The notes below the pieces were generated by a model. The model worked only from the letters and a program-made list of their open reading frames with translations. It ran no database searches and was not told the DNA's origin. From a virus, in IMG/VR virus record IMGVR_UViG_3300035702_000234, positions 1-24,562 of that record: DNA of 24,562 nucleotides. One strand, given 5' to 3'. A program made the position numbers and the translations under genes. This document shows positions 10,744-19,128 of this stretch, piece by piece (positions within the stretch are counted from its first letter, which is position 1; each line of letters begins with the position of its first letter).

Positions 10744-13662
10744 TTACTGCCTTAGAGTGCGGGGGTCAAGTGACTCAACAATTTCAACATCGTCCACCGA
10801 AAAATCAACCTGAATAATCTCATCTTCACGAGTAAAGACTTGATATAGATCGCCAAATTCATTTGTGTTGAGCGTTGGAACTAGAACTACACCATCCAAT
10901 GCGCTTGGCAATCTTGAGTGTATGGTTGCCGACAGTTCCGAGAAATAGAACGTTTCACCAAATTCCCATTGGGTGATATCAAAGAACTCACGTACCGTTT
11001 CTACAATGGTACTCTTGACCTGTGTATTGCTCAAGCTTTTATCCTGTGAACGCACAATCTTAATGGATGCTCGCAATTCTGGATCAGCTTTAGGACCAAA
11101 CACCACTTTGATTTTGCCCGGATGTAGTACCACTGTATCAGAAATCATTTTACTTTCAAGAAGATTCTGGTAGTCTGCACGTAATTGGAAAGGTGTTGGT
11201 GCTTCAGGTCGCTGAGAAGTCTGACCATTCAACCACAGTCTAATGTTTTGAGCATATCCCCGTGTAACTAAGTACATGTCGATTATATTAGAAGTAGCGG
11301 GGTCAATCAAATGGTATCTAGGTGTTCTATGGAACCAAGCAAAGTTGACACCTTCGACCCCATTTTCACGTTTCCATAACTGATCAACAGGATCGAGATT
11401 GTCTGACTGATCCTGCGTCCATTCCGCAGCTACATCAACATCTTGATCTACTGTCTGGAATACCCATGGGCTATTATTGTCAACTCGATTGAAGTATACA
11501 TAGTCATCCCCAGCAATTAAATATGCCAAGTCTGGATTGTCTGGGAAACCGTCGTCATTTGCGTCATCTGGAAGAATGTAAAGGTCTTGAATACTTGGTA
11601 GTCCAGAATCTACACCATCGGTGATAACTCGTTGGCCCAATACATCAAAGTTGTAATTTTGTGTTAAAATTGTAGGTGATGATGCTGGTGTGCCCACGTT
11701 TGCCTTAAGCACGGTGATGGTGTCTAAATTAGTTGCTAACGTATCGCCACTTATTACTGCGTCGTTATTGTTCGTATTCCAGAACTTAGTCTCGTCACTG
11801 TGGAAGATCAGCCTAAACGTCTCGTAACAAAGTTCCCAATTCCCACTGCCAGTCGATGCGATACTGAACCAATAATCTGTCCCACCAGTGTCCTCTGACC
11901 AATCACTGCCATCAAAATCGAAATACGCAGTTGACGGTGGATTGTCAATAGCATCAATTAATGCAGTTTCCAAAATTGATCTTTCAGCAACCGTGAACGC
12001 TGTTCTAATTGACGACGGTGATAGACCCTCAAGTGTAAAGCGAGTGAAAAACGCTGTCGATGAAAGCAATGGTTCAATATAGTTATCAATCAGAGCATTT
12101 ACTAGATCGTCATGATCCGGTGGGTTTTCCGAAGGTAACAATGACGCGGATATCGTTTGACAAGCCTCTTCATTATCTAGGCGGGTTTCGAAATAGACAA
12201 CTCCATCGTCACCAAATAATTTTACACTCTCGTAGCTTTCTCGTGGATCATGCCATGGGATATACTTTGAATCACCAGCAAATGTGCGATTTATGGCACG
12301 AAGTTTTAGAATTGTGTTATCCTGAAGTAGAAATTCGTTGTAATCTCTACCGTTGACCATTCTATCCTGTGTGAAGTAGACAGCCGGAGCAGTGCGCCTA
12401 ATGTTCTCAATGTCTTCACTTGGAGCACCATTTTGAATTGGCGACAATAGTGAGAATGCGAAGTTGAATGTTTGTTCACTATTCTGTGGGTCTTGATATG
12501 TGAATGAACTTGCGACGTTCTGAATTGCCGTAGTTGGAATTGGAATATCAGTGTTTGCTGAGGTTCGCGACCATATCTCAAATAGGCCAGATGGAATTGA
12601 AGCAAATTTACCGTCACCAAATATCAACCTGAATCGGTCTTCGTCTAGTGTTTCAACTTCGTATTTGTTTCGATTGCGGTTATTATTGAAAATTACGTTT
12701 TGTCCACCGGCAGTATCAACAGATACCCATTCACCTGAACGTCTAACAGCATCAAAGTCGTTAGCTGTTTCAATAATAGCACCAGTGTCGTCGATGTTGT
12801 TAACAAATACATCGGTTTCGTTACTGTTAGAAATTAGTACGTCAAACGTTTGGTTTGGTGTGATACCATCAAATGTTGCTTCAGTTCTTTGTAGTGATCC
12901 CTGTTTGGTGAAGAAGAAGAATCCGGTGTTATCACTGGAATCCCCAAGTCCATCGTTAAGATACAAAATAGCTAGTTGTAGATTTTGTTCCGGTCGGGTT
13001 TCCAGAGGTCCAAACTCATTAAGGTCTGAACTGACAAGCTCCATAGGCAAGTTTTCATTCGATACAGTAATGGCATATGGCAACGTGTTAGTTGAAAGTG
13101 TGTTGTTGGTCAACTTATATCGTTCGAACAACACACCCTGCACTTGTGTTCTATCGGATGGGGATACCGTTCCGAAATTCTGATCCATAACCTTGTTCAT
13201 TATAAGGATGAATTGCTCTTTCCAATTTGAATTATTGGGATCATTCCATCGCACAGTTACATTGGATAGGTCATTACCATTGGAATCAAATAAGCGTTCA
13301 GCTGTACTGACGCTTGTCATCTTTACTAGCCCACGAAGCGGAATATTACGGTTCGGATTGTATGATAGTAGCTTAGCTAGACGCAGAACAGATTCTTTAC
13401 GTTCAGCAGTGGTAATGAAGTTCTCATGTGCATTCAGGTCAAATCTATATGCTGCAAGCTCCGCAACATATGCAAATAGCTCGATAATCGCAATGAACTC
13501 ACTTGACTCGATAAAGTCATTAAAATCCTCGGGATAATACAGCTTCATGTAATCGACTAGCGATTCCTTGACTGTTTGATAGTCCCATGCAGCAAAATTG
13601 ACCTGCTGGAACACTTCATATGCTCGCTCCCAATTTTCTGCTCTGTTTACAATTCTACTCAT
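10744..13662 (-). CDS. 6: gp6-like baseplate wedge protein (baseplate J family)
   Basis: A 972-residue protein whose first 110 residues carry the T4 gp6 pattern: an aromatic-rich start, YYPEDFNDF, a helix ending IIELFAYVAELAAYRFDLNA, then ENFITTAERKESVLRLAKLLSY. In T4 the homologue (about 660 residues) forms wedge dimers that ring the hub and drive the sheath-contraction switch. The ATG at 13662 overlaps the gp25-like stop as TAATG, with GGAG about 11 bases upstream. The excess length lies in the central and C-terminal parts, where residues about 696-709 form an Asp/Asn-rich loop (DDANDDGFPDNPD) resembling calcium-binding loops. Neighbours gp25-like and gp5-like confirm a baseplate operon. 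Family assignment is firm; the role of the insertions is unknown. Confidence 0.92.
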   Translation of the reverse strand: MSRIVNRAENWERAYEVFQQVNFAAWDYQTVKESLVDYMKLYYPEDFNDFIESSEFIAIIELFAYVAELAAYRFDLNAHENFITTAERKESVLRLAKLLSYNPNRNIPLRGLVKMTSVSTAERLFDSNGNDLSNVTVRWNDPNNSNWKEQFILIMNKVMDQNFGTVSPSDRTQVQGVLFERYKLTNNTLSTNTLPYAITVSNENLPMELVSSDLNEFGPLETRPEQNLQLAILYLNDGLGDSSDNTGFFFFTKQGSLQRTEATFDGITPNQTFDVLISNSNETDVFVNNIDDTGAIIETANDFDAVRRSGEWVSVDTAGGQNVIFNNNRNRNKYEVETLDEDRFRLIFGDGKFASIPSGLFEIWSRTSANTDIPIPTTAIQNVASSFTYQDPQNSEQTFNFAFSLLSPIQNGAPSEDIENIRRTAPAVYFTQDRMVNGRDYNEFLLQDNTILKLRAINRTFAGDSKYIPWHDPRESYESVKLFGDDGVVYFETRLDNEEACQTISASLLPSENPPDHDDLVNALIDNYIEPLLSSTAFFTRFTLEGLSPSSIRTAFTVAERSILETALIDAIDNPPSTAYFDFDGSDWSEDTGGTDYWFSIASTGSGNWELCYETFRLIFHSDETKFWNTNNNDAVISGDTLATNLDTITVLKANVGTPASSPTILTQNYNFDVLGQRVITDGVDSGLPSIQDLYILPDDANDDGFPDNPDLAYLIAGDDYVYFNRVDNNSPWVFQTVDQDVDVAAEWTQDQSDNLDPVDQLWKRENGVEGVNFAWFHRTPRYHLIDPATSNIIDMYLVTRGYAQNIRLWLNGQTSQRPEAPTPFQLRADYQNLLESKMISDTVVLHPGKIKVVFGPKADPELRASIKIVRSQDKSLSNTQVKSTIVETVREFFDITQWEFGETFYFSELSATIHSRLPSALDGVVLVPTLNTNEFGDLYQVFTREDEIIQVDFSVDDVEIVESLDPRTLRQ

Positions 13663-14039
13663 TAGGATTCAAACTCCAAGTTTATGTGAAATAGTTCCAT
13701 CAAATTTAGCTCAACAAAAAATAATCTAGCAGTAATTGCCAATAGACTTTCATTCTGATACGGTGTGACCGAAAAATCTGTACTGTTGATCAACACAACA
13801 CGAGGATCATAGTTAATGACTTCTCGTACCTGATCAGCAATGCGCGCAATAGTATTCTCGTCAAAGGGTTCAAACAACAATAGTTCGATGTTTGTCCCAA
13901 ACCCACGTTGCCCTACTCGCTCTCCGCGTATGGTATAAATGTGGTTTAATAAATCACGCTTAACCAATTCGACATCAGTCAACACCAAAGATTTATTGTA
14001 TCCCCAATTTTTAAACGATACGCCTTTATAAGTAGCCAT
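13662..14039 (-). CDS. 25: gp25-like baseplate wedge protein
   Basis: A 125-residue protein of the GPW/gp25 family, which shares a lysozyme-like fold and joins the inner baseplate ring to the first sheath layer. Diagnostic features are GERVGQRGFGTNIELLLFEP around residues 38-58 (family pattern GER, FGT, LLFEP) and YDPRVVLIN near residue 80. I chose ATG 14039 rather than the TTG six bases further upstream, because AAAGG then lies nine bases before the ATG. The stop overlaps the start of the gp6-like gene (TAATG). Length and gene order agree with T4-like phages. Confidence 0.92.
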   Translation of the reverse strand: MATYKGVSFKNWGYNKSLVLTDVELVKRDLLNHIYTIRGERVGQRGFGTNIELLLFEPFDENTIARIADQVREVINYDPRVVLINSTDFSVTPYQNESLLAITARLFFVELNLMELFHINLEFES

Positions 14040-14057
14040 GTTCAATAACCTTTATTG

Positions 14058-14065
14058 TATTTATG
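14058..14065 (-). promoter_or_regulatory. Possible late promoter before gp25-like gene
   Basis: CATAAATA on the minus strand in the 30-base gap between the gp5-like and gp25-like genes. It matches the late box core, but a start six or so bases downstream would fall in the AAAGG ribosome site, so it may be weak or not used. Confidence 0.3.
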
Positions 14066-14069
14066 ATTA

Positions 14070-15782
14070 TTACCTTCGCCAGAACAGGCCGCGCTCGATT
14101 TCTTCGTCGCCTTCAACTTTGCCTATCGGCTCTCGGCCCGATGGGTCACCATCTCGAACGATATTGTCATATTGTTCTACCCAGTCCACATTATTAACAT
14201 ATCCATCGTTTTGCTCGTTTTCGGTGTCATCAGAGTCCTGCATCATGACACGCGGCCATGGCTCATGCTGTGGAACACGATTAGTCCATGGTGCCAGTTG
14301 GGTTAAATCTAAGTCAGGGTCAGGATTAGCAGCCAAGCTTTCATCGTTAATTTCGTTGATATCTGGGGTGTCAGTTGGTGATGGTGGCCCACTACCACCA
14401 TGTACATGCGAGTTATACTTGGTTCGTAGGTCGTTTACATCCCCGACAAATTCATCCAAGAAATTCATTAGGTCGTTGACCGTAGTATCTTTGCCAGAAA
14501 CTCTGAAATCTATATTAGGACTATCAAGTTTAATGTTTGCTAGTGATTCAATAAACATTTCACCATCAGATTCAAGGTTTAGCCGTCCCGTCAAATCTAT
14601 ATCGGTATTACCTGCAACATTTGCAAGTAAATTTTGACCAACTGCAATACGCATATTTTCTTCTGTTTTAAGATGTAGATCATTGCTGGCTTGGATGCGG
14701 ATATCACCATCGGGCACAGGGTCACTCAGCGGCGTTTGTCCTCGGGTATCCCCAGCATACATCGAAATGAACTTACCGGCCTTCATGCGGATAGACTCAC
14801 CCGCACTTATGTTGATGTCCTTTTCAGCATGTACGGATAGACGGCGCTCGGCATACAAATCAACGTTACCAGCGTAGTCCATTTCTACCCAACCCTTACC
14901 ACCACTAGTCCCAATATACATGCGCTCATTCGTATCATCAAGTAGAACTTGAGCACCAGCAGTTGTTCGAATCTTTATTCTAGAGTTGAACGGTCTATCA
15001 TCTAATGTGATACTGTGGAATCCCGGTGTAGTAAACGTATACGTCTTAGGGGATAGGAATGATCCGATATTCTTGTATGCGGTCCAATCGTATCCATGTT
15101 CTCCCAGTTTTTCCTTGACCCAATCATCTATCTCATTATTTGAAATTGTGTTATAGTCATCATCAACGTAAGCTTCTTTATCGTTAGATGGGGGTTCGGT
15201 AATCGAGGTTACCTGATAATCAGCACCGCGCGTTTTCCACTCTGCTGAATCTGTTTCCTGCTTGAATGCTTCTTGTAGTTTGTTGTATGTTGGCTGAATA
15301 GGATTACCAGTTGAAGTCAAAGGACCATCAACCTTATCATTTCCGTGTTTGAATCGACCATTACCTATCGTATGCGTTTCTTGGTGACTTGGGAAGCACC
15401 CAATAAAGTATCTGCGTCGTGGGTCACCATTGATGCATCCTACTAGAACATGGGCACCAATTTCAGGGACTGCCCAAAATCCATAGTGCATGGGTCCGTT
15501 ACTTGTAGCGTTATCTTCCATAGAACCACGTACATATTGATTCTGATTAACCGCACCCCCAAACGGTGATACGTATGCACTCCACGGAACATGTAACAGC
15601 TTTTTAGGATCATCGTTATATGCTGGGCAAAAGGCTCTAACTCTGCCCTGCTGCAAAGGATCATCATTATCTACAACAAACCCAATAGACAGATGATTAG
15701 TGAGGTTTGTTAGATCGCCGTTTTCTGCACTGTGTACTATGAAATCATGTAGTAGATTCTCAACACTGGAATCAATCTGCAT
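14070..15782 (-). CDS. 5: gp5-type central spike / hub protein without lysozyme domain
   Basis: A 570-residue protein of the T4 gp5 / VgrG-like spike class, which forms the membrane-piercing needle beneath the tail tube. Residues about 32-130 are an OB-fold: GFVVDNDDPLQQGRVRAFCP, then YGFWAVPEIGAHVLVGCING. Residues about 250-430 are the triple-stranded beta-helix type (SRIKIRTTAGAQVLLDDTNE; short repeats such as INISAGESIRMKAG). A conserved HVHGGSGPPSP follows near 456-468. The T4 lysozyme domain that sits between these parts in T4 gp5 is absent: the linker at about 140-240 is acidic and shows no lysozyme motif. The ATG overlaps the tape measure stop (TAATG), with AAGGAG nine bases upstream. 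Confidence 0.9.
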   Translation of the reverse strand: MQIDSSVENLLHDFIVHSAENGDLTNLTNHLSIGFVVDNDDPLQQGRVRAFCPAYNDDPKKLLHVPWSAYVSPFGGAVNQNQYVRGSMEDNATSNGPMHYGFWAVPEIGAHVLVGCINGDPRRRYFIGCFPSHQETHTIGNGRFKHGNDKVDGPLTSTGNPIQPTYNKLQEAFKQETDSAEWKTRGADYQVTSITEPPSNDKEAYVDDDYNTISNNEIDDWVKEKLGEHGYDWTAYKNIGSFLSPKTYTFTTPGFHSITLDDRPFNSRIKIRTTAGAQVLLDDTNERMYIGTSGGKGWVEMDYAGNVDLYAERRLSVHAEKDINISAGESIRMKAGKFISMYAGDTRGQTPLSDPVPDGDIRIQASNDLHLKTEENMRIAVGQNLLANVAGNTDIDLTGRLNLESDGEMFIESLANIKLDSPNIDFRVSGKDTTVNDLMNFLDEFVGDVNDLRTKYNSHVHGGSGPPSPTDTPDINEINDESLAANPDPDLDLTQLAPWTNRVPQHEPWPRVMMQDSDDTENEQNDGYVNNVDWVEQYDNIVRDGDPSGREPIGKVEGDEEIERGLFWRR

Positions 15783-18058
15783 TAGCCACCACTCCTTGCG
15801 TCCGTTGGTTTTTCAGAACCGCTACCACTTGGATTCAATAAAGACACATTTTCCGGCCTATTATCATTTGCAATCAATCGATCAAGATCTTGTTGTGCTA
15901 ATTCACGTGTTTTGATTTGTTCGGCTAATAATTTTTCTTGTAACTCTTTTAGAATATCAGATTCTGCCTGTTTAATTCGGCTTTCTATTATAACTTCACG
16001 CTCACGGGTTTCACTAATTGTTCGAGTAAGCTCACCCATTTGTGTTTCCGGTACACCAAATAACGCTTCCTCCGTGGCGTATACAGAACTACCAATAGTC
16101 GTATCTTTGCCTATAACGATGTCCAGCAACGGGTCGTTTATAGTGGTGCCCATAAACCAACCCGTTGCTCCCGCTGATGCTATCGCAAGTACAGGGGCAG
16201 CAATTTTGGTAGCAACATTAGCCAGAAGCGTACCGCTAAATACAGAACCGGTCATGCTCTTAAAGAATCCAACAACAGGCAATCCAATTGCTGATTGTGC
16301 TATACCACGCATATAAGAATTTATGGTAGCATTAATACTTTGTAGTTCTGACGTTTGTGACTTTGATTGATTTAATCGAGCGTCTTGTGCTTTAGCAACT
16401 GCTTCCACTTCACCTGACTGTTTACGTCCGCGTAGCATTAATTCTTCTGTTCCTGCACCTTTCATCAAAATATCAATAGCTTGAATGGCGGACATTCCTT
16501 GCATTGTGCCCGATGCGGCGGCATCCATTCGGGAATTAGTTGCAAGCTCACGCATTTGATTATACAACTTATCAAATTCAGCACCATTCCCTTCTCGCTC
16601 TACTGTCTCTCGCGACATAACCCCGCGTTGAATTAGTGCTATTTGTTTAGGGTCCATGCCTAATGACCGTGCCAATTGTCCAGCATACCCTGACTGTACC
16701 AGTCTTTCGGAACCTGTTCGAGTCCGTTGCTTTGCTAAGAATTTGCGATAAGCTATAAATTCATCGATATTGAGACCCACCGATTTCTGCAAAGTAGTAA
16801 ACGAGCTAGTTAACATAGCGATAACATTTTCACCTTGATTCATTGCAAGTGTTAATGCTTGAAAATCTACATCACCTGCAAGTCCTGCCAGTTCAGAAAA
16901 GACTTCATCAGCGAGCATATCACTTGTGGATGCAACATCTTCTACACCCTGCCTCAATGATTCTAGATTCTCCGGCGTTATTTGAACACCCAGCTTACTT
17001 AGAATATTGAAAGATTTCGAAATAGCATCTAGTTGTTGTGCTCCGACGAATCCAAATTCTTTTTCTAATGTATCGCCAAATTGGGCTAATGTCTGTTCGG
17101 TTCCACCTATTGTACCTTGGGTTACATCCAATAGACTAAGTGTTGAATTATTCAACGCTGCCGCAAGTGTTGATCTATTTTTGGCAGCAAATCTAGCAAC
17201 ATCTTGTGCAGATGTACCAAAATCAAGTGTATCAAACTGACCCTCAACCATACCAGTAAAACTATCTGCTAGTCCTTGAAACCGTTTGCCAAGTTCAGCG
17301 GGCAAAAAAAATGATGCCGCAGTATCAGTAAACAAACCCTCAAAAGGATTCCCCTGACCTTGTGGAGAAAAACTCAAACTCGCATTCTGAGCGGTTAGTG
17401 AAACTTGGGAAGATATTCCCGCAAATGCTGTTATTGCCGCCTTCCCTGCTATTTCTAGGTTATCTCTGAATTCTTTAACAGACGAATTTTTCTGTTTTTC
17501 CCGCGTATCATGTCGAGCTTTTGCAGCCGTGTGTGCCCTCTTGCTCGCCACTTCCCTTGCCTTTAATGCGCGTGTGGCGTCTGAATATGCATTCGCTATT
17601 TCTTCGGAACTTGAAGTGGCTGTTAATTTAGAAAAAGAAGAATCAAGATTTACTCCAGCCTGCCTCAAGTTACTCATAGTGGATTGGACTTTCTTAAACA
17701 TGGTTGCAGAACTCTTATTATCGGCAATAAGACCCTGCATGCTCTTGGAATGCTTGTCAAGAACATCAGTCGCCTTTGAATACTTGTCCATAGACTTCTG
17801 GTATCTGTTTTCGGACTCTGCAAGCTTTTGAGTTTCCCGTCTAAGGTTGCTGAAAGCCTTAATCAAACCGGCAGATTCATTTTTTATATCATCTGTGCCG
17901 GTGAATACACCCTTTGTTTTCTTTTCAGTCGCAACATTCCCAAGACCACTTGCTTTTCGGTTCTTAGCAATGTAGTCACTACTTGCACCTGAAACATTAG
18001 ATAGTTGAGATTCTATCTTCTTCAGTGTGGTTAGAATGTCGGTCTGTGTATCAGCCAT
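15782..18058 (-). CDS. Tail tape measure protein
   Basis: A 758-residue protein, mostly helical. The N-terminal ~200 residues are polar, Lys/Gln/Ser-rich and coiled-coil-like; a hydrophobic, Gly/Ala-rich segment at about 583-640 (SAIGLPVVGFF; APVLAIASAGATGWFMGTTI) is typical of the membrane-active part of tape measures; then comes a charged helical stretch with many Glu/Lys. In T4 the corresponding protein is gp29 (590 residues). It sets tail length and is ejected with DNA. The first gene of the minus-strand cassette, it starts at ATG 18058 with AAGGA nine bases upstream and a GATAAATA box before that. It is assigned from composition, segment order and position before the spike; no catalytic motif exists to confirm it. 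Confidence 0.8.
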   Translation of the reverse strand: MADTQTDILTTLKKIESQLSNVSGASSDYIAKNRKASGLGNVATEKKTKGVFTGTDDIKNESAGLIKAFSNLRRETQKLAESENRYQKSMDKYSKATDVLDKHSKSMQGLIADNKSSATMFKKVQSTMSNLRQAGVNLDSSFSKLTATSSSEEIANAYSDATRALKAREVASKRAHTAAKARHDTREKQKNSSVKEFRDNLEIAGKAAITAFAGISSQVSLTAQNASLSFSPQGQGNPFEGLFTDTAASFFLPAELGKRFQGLADSFTGMVEGQFDTLDFGTSAQDVARFAAKNRSTLAAALNNSTLSLLDVTQGTIGGTEQTLAQFGDTLEKEFGFVGAQQLDAISKSFNILSKLGVQITPENLESLRQGVEDVASTSDMLADEVFSELAGLAGDVDFQALTLAMNQGENVIAMLTSSFTTLQKSVGLNIDEFIAYRKFLAKQRTRTGSERLVQSGYAGQLARSLGMDPKQIALIQRGVMSRETVEREGNGAEFDKLYNQMRELATNSRMDAAASGTMQGMSAIQAIDILMKGAGTEELMLRGRKQSGEVEAVAKAQDARLNQSKSQTSELQSINATINSYMRGIAQSAIGLPVVGFFKSMTGSVFSGTLLANVATKIAAPVLAIASAGATGWFMGTTINDPLLDIVIGKDTTIGSSVYATEEALFGVPETQMGELTRTISETREREVIIESRIKQAESDILKELQEKLLAEQIKTRELAQQDLDRLIANDNRPENVSLLNPSGSGSEKPTDARSGG

Positions 18059-18080
18059 GGTTAAAAATCCTTAGTCTCAC

Positions 18081-18088
18081 TATTTATC
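18081..18088 (-). promoter_or_regulatory. T4-type late promoter for tape measure cassette
   Basis: GATAAATA on the minus strand, within GGGATAAATA, the same ten bases as before the giant gene. It is 23 bases upstream of the tape measure ATG, with AAGGA between. There is no -35 element at 17 bases, as expected for T4 late promoters. Confidence 0.65.
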
Positions 18089-18090
18089 CC

Positions 18091-18109
18091 TTTCGACTAT
18101 ATGTCGAAA
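18091..18109. promoter_or_regulatory. 19-bp palindrome between divergent late promoters
   Basis: TTTCGAC and GTCGAAA are perfect 7-base arms around TATAT. It starts two bases from the leftward late box and lies about 20 bases before the rightward one. It is upstream of both genes, so it cannot be a terminator for either; an operator for a shared regulator, or an enhancer-like site, fits better. The function is inferred. Confidence 0.5.
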
Positions 18110-18128
18110 AACACGTATTTGCATGAAA

Positions 18129-18136
18129 GATAAATA
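18129..18136 (+). promoter_or_regulatory. T4-type late promoter for gp26-like operon
   Basis: GATAAATA on the plus strand, 32 bases before the gp26-like ATG at 18169, with AGGAAA in between as ribosome site. It mirrors the box on the opposite strand at 18081-18088, so the two structural operons can be switched on together. Confidence 0.65.
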
Positions 18137-18168
18137 TCATCACACCACAAACAACTCAGGAAAATATA

Positions 18169-19128
18169 ATGTCTGAAATCAACCCACTACTAAGTAAAAT
18201 ACATCTTCCCGGCAGAAGGTTCAGATTACCTTCTATGGGTCTATTTTACAATAACGGTGAAATAGATGAAAGTGTAGTTGATGGTGAAATTCAAGTATTT
18301 TCAATGACTGCCATTGATGAAATCAGTATGCGTTCTCCCGAATATCTGTTCACGGGAGAAGCAATAACTAGGGTATTTAACCGATGCATTCCAGAAATTA
18401 AAAAACCCATGGAATTACTATCAATTGACGTTGACTTCTTGTTGACTGCACTGCGGATAGTATCCTATGGTGATGTTATTCGTATAGCACTTCGCTGTCC
18501 TAAATGTGAAGAGAAGCAGCAGGAAAGAAATAGTGCGAAGCTTGATACCTTCATGGTAGAAATAGAAGAGAAAGCAAAGGAGCAGGAAATAGATTTCGAT
18601 TTGGCTTGGAATAGTCCAGAGGTAGTCGAAAAAGCTGAACGTATAATGTCCAAAATGTCTACATCACATAACCATACTATCAACCTCAATAATATATTGA
18701 CTAACCAAACGAAAGAAGTTACACCGGATGATATGGAAACATATACCGTTACATTAAGTAATGGACAAGTACTGAAAATGTCTCCTTTGAGGTTTAGTAA
18801 CGGTGTAATAGCCCTCCAAACGCAGGACAGCGAAATCAATACTAATTTGGATGCAGCAGAAGATTATGTTAGTTTTGTTATATCCGCGTGTATCGATTCA
18901 ATTGATGGTCATTCAATTAAAGCAGATATTGTTGATTGGGCTAAAAAGCTGCCTATATCGCTAAAGGATGAAATTTCAAACCACATGGAGAAGCAGGGAT
19001 CATTTGGAACCAAGTTTGATTACAACATAGTTTGCCCGGATTGCGAGCTTAAGAGAGAGGGTGATGCTATGCTTAACCCCATAACTTTTTTTACAATACC
19101 CTCAGAATCGACGGGCCGGAAAAGCTAA
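18169..19128 (+). CDS. 26: gp26-like baseplate hub / tail assembly chaperone protein
   Basis: A 319-residue protein resembling the T4 gp26-type baseplate family (recalled as T4_baseplate in Pfam). N-terminal signs are LPSMGLFYNNG and the block SPEYLFTGEAITRVFNRCIP, followed by a helical region. Two cysteine pairs, C110/C113 (CPKC) and C289/C292 (CPDC), could bind one zinc ion. Just after the second pair, codons 307-308 are TTT TTT within seven T residues, where a -1 shift would replace the last 11 residues with an 80-residue extension. In siphophages the paired tail chaperones G and GT are made this way next to the tape measure gene; here the tape measure gene is next door but divergent. AGGAAA precedes the ATG at eight bases or so. 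Family assignment is fairly sure; the exact T4 equivalence is less so. Confidence 0.82.
   Translation: MSEINPLLSKIHLPGRRFRLPSMGLFYNNGEIDESVVDGEIQVFSMTAIDEISMRSPEYLFTGEAITRVFNRCIPEIKKPMELLSIDVDFLLTALRIVSYGDVIRIALRCPKCEEKQQERNSAKLDTFMVEIEEKAKEQEIDFDLAWNSPEVVEKAERIMSKMSTSHNHTINLNNILTNQTKEVTPDDMETYTVTLSNGQVLKMSPLRFSNGVIALQTQDSEINTNLDAAEDYVSFVISACIDSIDGHSIKADIVDWAKKLPISLKDEISNHMEKQGSFGTKFDYNIVCPDCELKREGDAMLNPITFFTIPSESTGRKS
19086..19092 (+). other. Candidate -1 ribosomal frameshift site (T TTT TTT)
   Basis: Seven T residues read T TTT TTT in the gp26-like frame, an ideal X XXY YYZ heptamer. A -1 slip leads into the frame that runs open to 19334. That frame has its previous stop at 19074-19076, so the two frames overlap exactly around the heptamer. 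A small hairpin (19123-19129 with 19136-19142) begins 30 bases downstream, too far for a standard stimulator. Confidence 0.6.

Noticed and set aside
12551-13183. 210-residue plus-strand frame opposite the gp6-like gene
   Set aside because: It lies wholly within a clear gp6 homologue on the other strand, and its Ser/Leu/Arg-rich composition is typical of antisense frames.
14038-14637. 199-residue plus-strand frame opposite the spike gene
   Set aside because: Shadow of the beta-helix part of the gp5-like gene; Ser/Pro-rich with no recognisable motif.
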